This document shows positions 1 to 7,151 of a DNA stretch of 12,658 nt, piece by piece (the first letter of the stretch is position 1; each line of letters starts with the position of its first letter). The position numbers were made by a program, and so were the translations under genes. The stretch comes from an uncultured bacterium (GTDB taxonomy: Bacteria; Bacillota; Clostridia; Lachnospirales; Lachnospiraceae). The DNA lies in assembly GCA_905214365.1 (NCBI GenBank), contig CAJMMH010000054.1, forward strand, positions 1-12,658. The letters run 5' to 3'. The notes below the pieces were generated by a model that was not told the origin of the DNA, did no database searches, and was given only the letters and a program-made list of their open reading frames with translations.

Positions 1-1
1 T

Positions 2-235
2 ATTTATATCAATGATAAAATGAAATTTCCTTTGCAGCTGATCCTGAGAGATATTATTATTAATAGTCAGGTAGACGAAATGACAGTCGGCGCTGCGATG
101 GGAGACAGCTACGCGATGAGCTTTACCATCAAATACGCGACGATTATTGTAGCTACGGTCCCGATTCTGATTGTATATCCGTTTATTCAGAAGTACTTTG
201 TAAAGGGTGTTATGATTGGATCACTGAAGGAATAA
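2..235 (+). CDS. Carbohydrate ABC transporter permease, LplC/YtcP type (C-terminal end only)
   Basis: The reading frame is open from the window edge and stops at TAA 233-235, so only about the last 77 residues are present. They contain a hydrophobic membrane segment (IKYATIIVATVPILIVYPF) followed by QKYFVKGVMIGSLKE. This ending is the hallmark of LplC/YtcP-type inner-membrane subunits of sugar ABC importers, which work with an LplB-type partner and a lipoprotein binding protein, presumably encoded to the left. The ATG at 20 lies inside the conserved region and is not the true start. The transporter probably supplies the oligosaccharide handled by the signal-peptide-less hydrolases downstream. 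The substrate cannot be read from this fragment. Confidence 0.88.
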   Translation: MYINDKMKFPLQLILRDIIINSQVDEMTVGAAMGDSYAMSFTIKYATIIVATVPILIVYPFIQKYFVKGVMIGSLKE

Positions 236-243
236 GAAAAGCG

Positions 244-308
244 CGGAATAATAATTCCTGGAATATTTTGACCTGCGTTGGCAGCTGAGATTCCGGGAAG
301 ACATAAGA
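244..308 (+). repeat. Intergenic hairpin element, copy A (degenerate)
   Basis: Between the permease stop and the next gene. CGGAAT (244-249) can pair with ATTCCG (290-295). A short hairpin GGAAT-AATA-ATTCC (245-258) is also possible. The 3' part (287-308, GAGATTCCGGGAAGACATAA...) matches the module at 10535-10556 at 18 of 22 positions and resembles the right ends of the copies before 2745 and 10744. It ends three bases before the AGGAGG ribosome site at 311-316. There is no clear T-run, so this is not a convincing terminator. Confidence 0.5.
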
Positions 309-320
309 GCAGGAGGCGGT

Positions 321-2630
321 ATGGAACGATTCGAAAATTCAATGGGAATGATGATGCAGCGGATACCGGCAGGAAGCTTTTTAATGGGTGGAGGAACATA
401 TGATGACCCGCCTGCGCTTCCGGTGCATACGGTGACGATCACAGAGGATTATTATCTTGCGGCGGAGCCGGTGCGCGCGGAGCAGTTTGCCGCATATGAG
501 CAGGAGCGGTACGGTGCGGCCCGTAGGCGGAAGCAGCGCTTTGGCTATGTGATCGGCGTTACTTATGAGGAAGCGGCAGGATATGCAAAGTGGCTGTCCG
601 AGAAGGAGAAAAAGCCGTATCATTTGCCGACGGAGGCGGAGTGGGAATACGCGGCCGGAATGCGGGAGCCGTTAGCGATTGACCGCATGTGCGATCCGCA
701 GATCCGGGAATGGTGCTATGACTGGTACGCGCCGTACAGCGATCTGGATCAGACCGATCCGGCAGGACCGGAAAATGGCCGGTATCGTTGCGTGCGCGGT
801 GGCTGGCTGGACAATCCGGGCCGCTACCAGGCGTACCCGCAGGCACCGTATTACCGGTGCGCAATGCCTCCTGCTTACGGTCATAAAGAGGAAGATATCT
901 GCAATGATTTCGGGCGTCATCCGATCGGTTTCCGTGTCGCGATGGGACGGATGCCAGAGCCAAAAGGAAAACAGGCGCCGCCCGCGCTCAGCGTCGGAGT
1001 CCGTCAGAAAACGGAGGAATATCGCCTGGCAGCGCCAGCTGCAGATGTTCCGTACTTCCGGAAACGCTATCTGTTCCCGGTTCCGCCGGATAACTGCACG
1101 CAGAGAGAAATTCGTCTGGCGGGATTTCCGGATGGATTCCGGCATCACCATCATTCGCCTGGTATGACTGCGGCAGCAAATGGTGATCTGATCTGTTCCG
1201 TATATTCGACGCGGCACGAGTACGACGCGGGATCTGGCCTTGTCGGAACAAGGTTGCGGATCGGAGAGGACCGGTGGGAATTTCCAGATCTGTTTCTGGA
1301 TCCGGTCGGGGTCAACGACCATGCGCCGATGCTTTATACCGCTCCGGACGGGACTCTGTATCATTTCTGGGGTTGGGAGCAGCTGCCGGATTCCTATCCG
1401 TTTCAGTATGTGGTATCGAAGGACAACGGAGCGACATGGAGCGAAGAGCAGTATCCGCTGTTTGTAAACAAAGCGGAATGGGTGACGCGTCAGCCGATCA
1501 ATACGGCGATTCACGCAAAGGATGGGACATTTTATCTGGCGGCAGACTCTTCATGCAATGTCACGGTTGACGATACCGGTGTTCAGCGCGTGGGAGCGAC
1601 GTCGGTACTCTGGCGGAGCCGCGATGGGATGAAAACCTGGGAAAATCCGAAGGGACGCACGGCAGGAAGGCACACAACGGCAGTGGAGCTGTCGGACGGC
1701 TCGATCCTGGCGCTCGGCGGAAAAAATACGGACATTGACGGCTATATGCCGGCAGCGATTACAAAAGATGGAGGCGACAGCTATCAGGTCATAAAGACCG
1801 GCTTTCCGGCAATGAACTCCGGGCAGCGGCCAAGCATCCTGCGTCTGGCATCCGGCAGGCTGGTTGTCTGCGGAGATTACCAGACAAAGAAAAATAAGAA
1901 GCCCGAAGCCCTGAAGGATAAAGCCGGAAGCTACGTGGCATGGTCGGACGATGATGGAAAGACCTGGCACAGGAAGCAGTTGTGGGGTGCGCAGAAGCGG
2001 AAAAAGGGAACCGGGGAATTTGGCAATGCCTCCACGCTTGGATACAGCGTGATGAAGCAGAGCCCGGACGGACTGATCCATATCATTTGCAGCAATGTGC
2101 ATCCGCTTCTCCACCTGTGCTTTAATGAGTGCTGGCTTCTGGAGGAGGAACAGCCGGAGCCGCCGGAAGCGGAGCTGATGAAATCGGGAGCCTCCTGTAT
2201 CGTCGGGCCGGTGAAAGAGTACAGGGAATACGATAAGAACGGACAGCTGCGCTGCCGGTATCACGGCGGAATTGCGGATGACGGCCGCTTTCTTCTGGAA
2301 GGGGAAGAGACCTTTTACAATCCGGATGGAATGGTGCAGCTGACCGGAAGCTATCGGCTCGGCCAGCGGATCGGCGTTCATGTCTGGTATGATCCGCAGG
2401 GAAATCCGCTGCGCCGGTATACCTATCCGGAGATTCCGGGAGAACAGCCGGAGTGTCGGCTGGAAACCTTCTGGCCGGGCAGCAGCCTGGTAAGAACCAG
2501 TACCTGTTTTAAAAATGGAATGGCAGAGGGAACGGCATATCTGTATGACCGGGAAGGGAATATTGCGGATCAGGCGGAATACTGCCACGGAAAAATTGAC
2601 CCTGACTTTGATACGCTTGAAAAGATGTAA
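321..2630 (+). CDS. Three-domain protein: FGE/SUMF1-like + sialidase-type propeller + MORN-like repeats
   Basis: 769 residues, no signal peptide, so probably cytoplasmic. The start ATG 321 follows AGGAGG (311-316). Residues about 8-210 look like a formylglycine-generating-enzyme fold: IPAGSFLMG near the start, LPTEAEWEYAA (102-112), VRGGW (158-162), IGFRVAMG (202-209). Residues about 245-620 form a sialidase-type beta-propeller with Asp boxes SKDNGATW (366-373), SRDGMKTW (433-440), TKDGGDSY (481-488, imperfect) and SDDDGKTW (542-549). A run of four histidines (275-278) sits where FRIP-type sialidases carry the first active-site strand. Residues about 630-769 contain three YxxYDxxGxL-like units of the MORN/YwqK type. 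Only one cysteine of the FGE catalytic pair is visible (C180, with Ala at 175), so true FGE activity is doubtful. The propeller probably cleaves a terminal sugar, but the substrate is unknown and a lyase or BNR_4-type enzyme is possible. Confidence 0.8.
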   Translation: MERFENSMGMMMQRIPAGSFLMGGGTYDDPPALPVHTVTITEDYYLAAEPVRAEQFAAYEQERYGAARRRKQRFGYVIGVTYEEAAGYAKWLSEKEKKPYHLPTEAEWEYAAGMREPLAIDRMCDPQIREWCYDWYAPYSDLDQTDPAGPENGRYRCVRGGWLDNPGRYQAYPQAPYYRCAMPPAYGHKEEDICNDFGRHPIGFRVAMGRMPEPKGKQAPPALSVGVRQKTEEYRLAAPAADVPYFRKRYLFPVPPDNCTQREIRLAGFPDGFRHHHHSPGMTAAANGDLICSVYSTRHEYDAGSGLVGTRLRIGEDRWEFPDLFLDPVGVNDHAPMLYTAPDGTLYHFWGWEQLPDSYPFQYVVSKDNGATWSEEQYPLFVNKAEWVTRQPINTAIHAKDGTFYLAADSSCNVTVDDTGVQRVGATSVLWRSRDGMKTWENPKGRTAGRHTTAVELSDGSILALGGKNTDIDGYMPAAITKDGGDSYQVIKTGFPAMNSGQRPSILRLASGRLVVCGDYQTKKNKKPEALKDKAGSYVAWSDDDGKTWHRKQLWGAQKRKKGTGEFGNASTLGYSVMKQSPDGLIHIICSNVHPLLHLCFNECWLLEEEQPEPPEAELMKSGASCIVGPVKEYREYDKNGQLRCRYHGGIADDGRFLLEGEETFYNPDGMVQLTGSYRLGQRIGVHVWYDPQGNPLRRYTYPEIPGEQPECRLETFWPGSSLVRTSTCFKNGMAEGTAYLYDREGNIADQAEYCHGKIDPDFDTLEKM

Positions 2631-2635
2631 AACAA

Positions 2636-2718
2636 GGGCACCCGGAATTAATCCTGCGCTTTTAGCAGAAAACCGGCCGCAAAGGCAGACTGATAAGGCG
2701 CAGAGATTCCGGGCGTCC
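2636..2718. repeat. Intergenic hairpin element, copy B
   Basis: Fills the 114-bp gap between two genes. Outer arms CCCGGAAT (2641-2648) and ATTCCGGG (2706-2713) pair perfectly. The inner arms CTGCGCTTT (2654-2662) and AAGGCGCAG (2695-2703) pair with one G-T wobble, and the base of the stem extends to about 2636/2718 with one mismatch. The loop segment 2665-2688 matches, in inverted orientation, 22 of 24 bases of 12632-12655, so this belongs to the same repeat family as the copies at 10520-10719 and 12569-12656. No T-run follows. Confidence 0.7.
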
Positions 2719-2744
2719 GTGATAAAAACGCGGAGGATCAGAGC

Positions 2745-4862
2745 ATGAAAGAAATACAGACAGAGCTTTCCTATCGGGGACGCTGCCTGAGGACGCGAAC
2801 CGGAATGCTGCTGTTCGGACCGACTGGCCGTCGGCTGGCAGTTGATGTGCTGGAACGCAGACCCGGTTTCCGGGGCTGTATTGATTTTATTCACAAGATG
2901 AATGTGACGGAGCTGTTTACCATCGAGGATGACAGGCAGATCGATTACAGCCAGGCGGATGCCGTCTGGTACCCGGATCGGATGACGCTGGCATTGGACG
3001 GAGACATTTCCTTTTATGAAGAAAAGACAATTTCCGCCGATGATACGGCCATTTCCGTGATGCGGTGGGAAAACCATACGAAAAAGCCGCTGACGCTCCG
3101 GTTCACTTGCTGTCCGGAAGGCTTTCAAACCAAAAAAGAGGATGGAAGAGGTGCGTGGTTTGCGAAAAGTCCGGTTCTTCGGTTCGGAATTGTGCTTGGA
3201 ATTTCTGCAGGATGGGATCGTGAACAGGAAAAGGTTGTTGTTTTGCCGGGAGAATCCATCCGGCTGACTGCAGCTGCATCAGTTGGAAATCTGACTTCGG
3301 AATGTGAAGAGGCGATCCGGGAACGCAGGCGCGCGTGGGAGGCATGGAAAGAGCAGGCGGCAAAGCGGGCGCAGGATGAGCAGAACCGTTTCTTTGAAGA
3401 GGCTCCGGTCTTTTCGAGCAGCGACCGGCTGATGGATGCGTGCTGGAAGTACCGCTGGTACATTCTGAAGAATTCCATCTGTTATCCGGAGTATGGGAAT
3501 TTTCGCGAAGCCGTGATGTATGAAGGACGGGATCACCGGATGGCAAAGACGGCGCTTTCTCCGGGCGGATGGGAGTTCAGCAAGCTGATTCCGCTTTCTA
3601 CGCCGCTTCAGATCACGGATATGCGCTGGCATTCTGACCGGAGCCTGACAAAAGAGCTCATTAGGTCCGCATTTGCCGGGCAGGACGAAGACGGCCTGCT
3701 ACTGTGTACCTATGTGGATCAGAAGCAGAAATCCTATGCCAACTACATGCTGTGGGCGATCTGGCTGTTTTACCTGACAGATGGAGAAACAGAGTGGATC
3801 CGGGAGCTGATTCCTGCTATGAAAAAGTACATTGCGGGCCATGAAAAAATATATCAGAATCCGCCTGGCAGCCTGCTGACAGAACGGACGCATTCTCTGA
3901 CAGGAAAGGAGTATCAGCCAAGCTACTGGTACTTCCACAACTTCCCGAAGAATCCTAAGGATCCGGCCGGATTTACGCCGTTAAAGCGGGTAGACCGCAG
4001 CGTGTATCATTATCTGAACCTGACCGGACTTGCCAATCTGCTGCAGGCGCTTGGTGAAGACGGAAGCGAATACGAGAAGAAGGCGCAGGCGTTGAAGCAG
4101 GAAATCAATGACCGGATGTGGGACGAAGAAACCGGTTTTTACTACGATCTGCATGATGAAACCGGCGAAAAGGCGATGGTTCGGAATATTGTCGGCATTT
4201 ATCCGTACTGGGCGGAAATGGCGGCAAAGGGAAATGAACGGGGAATCCTTCCGCTGATGGACAGTGAGGCGTTCGCGACGGGATCTGTGTTTGCAACGGT
4301 TTCTAAGGATTGTCCGGCATTTTCCCCGTCAGGCGGATGGATGGGAAATTATATCAAGGGGAGAAACGGATGTGTCTGGTGCGGACCGTCATGGCCGTAT
4401 ACCAATGGAATCGCGTTGGAGGCGCTCGGAAATGAGAGCCGGAAGCAGAATCATCAATACGATGCGGCATTTGACCGTTTCTTAAAAGAATATACCATTC
4501 AGCATTTCCGTGACGGCGATTACAGAAAGCCGTACCTGGTTGAGCATTACGATGCGGTAAGCGGGGAACGGCTCAGCGATGAAGCGGACTATAATCATTC
4601 TTTCTGGCTGGATGTGGTCATTTCCTATGTGGCGGGAATCCGGCTGACGAAGGACGGAATCATCCTCGATCCGATCCGGACACATCTGAAATGGTTCCGC
4701 CTGGAGCATCTGAACGTGCGCGGACACCAGATCGGCGTTTTACGGGCACAGGAGGATGATCTGCCGTGCAGAAAGGGAATCACTGTAAGTGTCGATGGAA
4801 AGGAAATGATGTATACAGAAGAAGAACTGCCGGTGTTTATTTCGCTGACAAACGGAGAATGA
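2745..4862 (+). CDS. (alpha/alpha)6-toroid glycoside hydrolase (six-hairpin, GH63/MGH1-like)
   Basis: 705 residues without a signal peptide. The start is set by GGAGG (2732-2736), eight bases from ATG 2745. The first ~225 residues look like a beta-sandwich domain. The rest resembles the helical toroid of GH63, trehalase and MGH1-like glycosidases: a Trp/Tyr-rich helix region (WKYRWYILKNSICYPEYG, about 237-254), RMWDEETGFYYDL (457-469), VWCGPSWPYTNGIALEAL (about 544-561) and DYNHSFWLDVV (615-625). Acidic residues in these motifs are the likely catalytic or binding residues, but I cannot assign the acid and base. It probably trims an imported oligosaccharide in the cytoplasm, alongside the sialidase-like protein encoded 114 bp upstream. 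The exact GH family and substrate are not recognisable by eye; a distant GH78- or GH127-like six-hairpin enzyme is possible. Confidence 0.72.
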   Translation: MKEIQTELSYRGRCLRTRTGMLLFGPTGRRLAVDVLERRPGFRGCIDFIHKMNVTELFTIEDDRQIDYSQADAVWYPDRMTLALDGDISFYEEKTISADDTAISVMRWENHTKKPLTLRFTCCPEGFQTKKEDGRGAWFAKSPVLRFGIVLGISAGWDREQEKVVVLPGESIRLTAAASVGNLTSECEEAIRERRRAWEAWKEQAAKRAQDEQNRFFEEAPVFSSSDRLMDACWKYRWYILKNSICYPEYGNFREAVMYEGRDHRMAKTALSPGGWEFSKLIPLSTPLQITDMRWHSDRSLTKELIRSAFAGQDEDGLLLCTYVDQKQKSYANYMLWAIWLFYLTDGETEWIRELIPAMKKYIAGHEKIYQNPPGSLLTERTHSLTGKEYQPSYWYFHNFPKNPKDPAGFTPLKRVDRSVYHYLNLTGLANLLQALGEDGSEYEKKAQALKQEINDRMWDEETGFYYDLHDETGEKAMVRNIVGIYPYWAEMAAKGNERGILPLMDSEAFATGSVFATVSKDCPAFSPSGGWMGNYIKGRNGCVWCGPSWPYTNGIALEALGNESRKQNHQYDAAFDRFLKEYTIQHFRDGDYRKPYLVEHYDAVSGERLSDEADYNHSFWLDVVISYVAGIRLTKDGIILDPIRTHLKWFRLEHLNVRGHQIGVLRAQEDDLPCRKGITVSVDGKEMMYTEEELPVFISLTNGE

Positions 4863-4968
4863 TGCAGTCTGCGAAGGTATCGGGTCAGTATGACAGCTCT
4901 GGCTGTGCAAAGAATGGAATGCGGAAGGAAAATAAAGGTAGGTTTGGAAAGAGAAAGGAGAGTGCGGC

Positions 4969-6132
4969 ATGGAAATGATGAACGGACAGTATGAAGCCGG
5001 ATTTCCGGGCAAGGTATATGCCGGAGAAAAAAGTCTCGGCGGGGTGAAGGAATTTATTGAACAGAATGGTGCAGAGCGGGTCGTATTGTTAGTAGACCGG
5101 GCAGTAGCGAAGCTTCCGGCAGTTGTGCAGTTCCAGGAAATGCTGGGAGCAAAGCTGGCCGGTGTGATCGACGGCGTACCGGCGGAGCCGACCTGCTACG
5201 AGATCCGGTCTGTGTATGACCAGGTCGTGCAGGCAAAGGCAGATCTGTTAGCGGCAATCGGCGGCGGAAGCGTAATGGATATGACAAAGGTAGTAGCAGC
5301 GGCAGTTTCCAATCCAGAATATGCGGAGGCAGGATTTATGAAGCCGGAGCTGATTACCAGACAGCCGATCTGTACAATTATGGCCCCGACCACTGCTGGA
5401 ACCGGAGCGGAGGCAACGCCGAACGCGATCTTCCTGGTTCCGGAGCAGGAATTAAAGGTAGGAGTTGTATCGCCTGCGTTCCGCGCGTCATGTGTGGTGC
5501 TTGATCCGGAGCTGACAGTGGGACTGCCGCCGCAGCTGACGGCATCGACTGGCTTAGACGCTCTGTGTCATGCGGTAGAGTCGTATCTTTCAATTCTGGC
5601 TAATCCGATCAGCCGCGTCTTTTCACTGCATGCGTCGAAGCTGATTGCGGAAAGTCTGGAGACAGCATATCAGGACGGATCAGATCTGCACGCAAGAGAA
5701 CAGATGCTGCTTGGATCGTTTTTTGCCGGCCTGTGCCTGTCTTCCTCGTCAACTGTTGCTGTCCATGCACTTTCTTATCCGTTGGGAGGAAAGTACCATA
5801 TCCCGCACGGAATTGCAAACGCGATTCTGCTGCCGTGGGTTCTTCAGCTCAATCTTCCGGACTGCAGAACACAGTACCGGGAGATTGTGCAGGTGATGCT
5901 GCCGAAGGAGCAGCTGGAGGCCGCGCAGGATCCTGCGGAGACATTTGTCGAGTATATTTTTCAGCTTTGCCGCAGACTCCAGATCCCGGAGTCGCTTCGT
6001 GATTTCGGTGTGAAGCCGGACGCGCTGGATGAGCTGACGGAGAACGCAATGCAGGTAAAACGGCTGCTGCTGAAGAATCCGAGAAAGCTTACCCGCGAGG
6101 AGATCCGGAGCGTGTACGAGCGGCTGCTGTAA
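4969..6132 (+). CDS. Iron-containing alcohol dehydrogenase (group III)
   Basis: 387 residues, normal for the family. ATG 4969 has AAAGGAG (4954-4960) eight bases upstream. The nucleotide-binding loop GGGSVMD is at 98-104 and PTTAGTGAEAT at 140-150. The four expected metal ligands are all visible: D197 and H201 in DALCHAVES, H266 in VHALSYP and H280 in HIPHGIANA, so the enzyme should be active. The family interconverts aldehydes or ketones and alcohols with NAD(P)H. Here it plausibly reduces an aldehyde acid made by the aldolase encoded at 8503-9405, though an oxidative role cannot be excluded. It is preceded by 106 bp with no gene and only a weak ACAGC/GCTGT hairpin, and ends convergently against the AraC-type gene. 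Confidence 0.93.
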   Translation: MEMMNGQYEAGFPGKVYAGEKSLGGVKEFIEQNGAERVVLLVDRAVAKLPAVVQFQEMLGAKLAGVIDGVPAEPTCYEIRSVYDQVVQAKADLLAAIGGGSVMDMTKVVAAAVSNPEYAEAGFMKPELITRQPICTIMAPTTAGTGAEATPNAIFLVPEQELKVGVVSPAFRASCVVLDPELTVGLPPQLTASTGLDALCHAVESYLSILANPISRVFSLHASKLIAESLETAYQDGSDLHAREQMLLGSFFAGLCLSSSSTVAVHALSYPLGGKYHIPHGIANAILLPWVLQLNLPDCRTQYREIVQVMLPKEQLEAAQDPAETFVEYIFQLCRRLQIPESLRDFGVKPDALDELTENAMQVKRLLLKNPRKLTREEIRSVYERLL

Positions 6133-6140
6133 CAGAAGAG

Positions 6141-6165
6141 AGCGGTTTTCAGTCAGAGAACCGCT
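6141..6165. terminator. Shared convergent terminator hairpin
   Basis: AGCGGTTTTC (6141-6150) and GAGAACCGCT (6156-6165) form a 10-bp stem with one G-T wobble and a five-base loop. The hairpin starts nine bases after the dehydrogenase stop codon and overlaps the stop of the leftward AraC-type gene. The 3' tails in both directions are only mildly T-rich, so efficiency is uncertain. Position between convergent genes supports a bidirectional terminator. Confidence 0.65.
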
Positions 6166-7002
6166 TTCGGTATTCTGAGGGAGAGAATCCAGTCTTCCGG
6201 TGAAAGGTACGGGAAAAATAGAGAGAATCCCGGATTCCGACAGAGGCGGCGATTTCCTGAATCGGAAGCTCGGTTTCGAGAAGCAGGTTCTTTGAGTGAT
6301 TGATTCGCGTATCAATTAAAAATTCCTGAATGGTCAGCCCCATCTTCGCCTTGAACATACGGGAAAGATAGGAACGGCTGTAGTGTGTGTGGCCGCAGAG
6401 CATATTCATGTCGATTTCCATATAATAATTCTGCTCAATAAATGCAGTTAGGCTGGATACAAGGGATTCATCGTCCGTTTCCGATGCGGGGGGGTCAGAT
6501 TGCGGCGCAGCATATTAAAGACGCGGAAGAGCTGAGTAAGCGCTTCCAGACGACAAAGATCGGTATCATCCGCCAGGCCATTGACAAGCTTGGTCATGGC
6601 CTTCTGCAGGGGCTCGGTCAGGACATTCCGCAGCACGTAATTGCGGTCGGTAATACCGGCTGCATTCAGCAGATAGGGAACGTCAGCGCCATTGAACGCG
6701 GCCCAGGTAATGGTCCACGGATCGTCCGGATCAGCCCAGTAATGATGACGATGGCAGGCGTGGAGAAGAAACATATCATTTTTCTGAAGAAGGACTGGTT
6801 CATGGCTGTCCTGGGTCAGATATCCGCGTCCGGACAGCACAAAAACCAGCTTATATGTATCGAGAACACGTGGACCAATGACATGTGAAGCGTCGCATTC
6901 CCGGTAACCGGCCCAGCTGATATAGGATGCGCCTGACTGCAGATAGGCATGATCCGGGGCGAAAAAGTATTGTTCGTAAATCAGGTTGGATGGTGCAGAC
7001 AT
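6149..7002 (-). pseudogene. AraC-family regulator, split by a one-base frameshift
   Basis: Two leftward frames together make one AraC-type protein. The N-terminal part (7002 to about 6490) has a cupin-like sugar-sensing domain (SGRGYLTQDSHEPVLLQKND, HRHHYWADPDDPWTITW). The C-terminal part (down to 6149) holds a complete HTH domain ending in IQEIAASVGIRDSLYFSRTF-HRKTGFSPSEYRK. They join at a run of seven Gs on the plus strand (6488-6494). An eighth G would restore a continuous ~284-residue protein, reading ...NLTPPASETDDESLV... across the join. The start ATG at 7002 has GGAGG (7013-7009) at good spacing; the open frame upstream to 7089 is probably not translated. As read, the product would stop just past the join without its DNA-binding domain. 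It may be a real mutation, a phase-variable tract or a sequencing error. It likely controls this sugar locus. Confidence 0.85.
6488..6494. other. G7 homopolymer at the AraC frameshift
   Basis: Seven consecutive Gs on the plus strand (Cs in the coding sense). The reading frame on either side of the run is intact and offset by exactly one base, so the run length alone decides whether the regulator is whole. Confidence 0.85.
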
Positions 7003-7151
7003 AAGAGACCTCCGGAATTTTAGAAATGTGCGCAGGCCGTTCTGGAGCCTTTTCAAAGATGAGCTGAGCGGCGCGCTGACAAAAATCAATAAAATACATC
7101 AGGATACGATCATTTTACCATAAAAAGGGAAAGCAGCGAAAGGATTAATTT
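7003..7151. promoter_or_regulatory. Divergent control region, AraC-type gene / kinase operon
   Basis: 149 bp between divergent starts at 7002 (minus) and 7152 (plus). The right part (about 7076-7130) is A+T-rich. A weak -10-like TACCAT (7116-7121) lies suitably before the kinase, without a good -35, as is common for AraC-activated promoters. The kinase ribosome site is GAAAGGA (7138-7144), seven bases from ATG. The regulator has GGAGG at 7013-7009. Imperfect direct ATACATCAGG/ATACGATCAT (7094-7113) could be an operator, but this is weak. Confidence 0.45.

Noticed and set aside
268..307. Promoter with TTGACC (268-273) and CATAAG (302-307)
   Set aside because: The spacer would be 28 bases, too long for a sigma-70-type promoter, and the region is part of the repeat element.
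1141..1160. His-rich stretch as an engineered tag
   Set aside because: Four consecutive histidines inside a propeller strand fit a natural protein; there is no vector sequence around it.
672..1514. 280-codon open frame on the minus strand
   Set aside because: Antisense shadow of the FGE/sialidase gene, with no domain signature.
1551..3128. 525-codon open frame on the minus strand
   Set aside because: It runs antisense across two well-supported genes and the hairpin element between them, is rich in Arg, His and Ser, shows no recognisable domain, and is explained by codon bias of the plus-strand genes.
6442..6888. 148-codon plus-strand open frame opposite the AraC-type gene
   Set aside because: The minus strand in both offset frames gives clear AraC-type domains; the plus-strand product shows no motif and has no good ribosome site.
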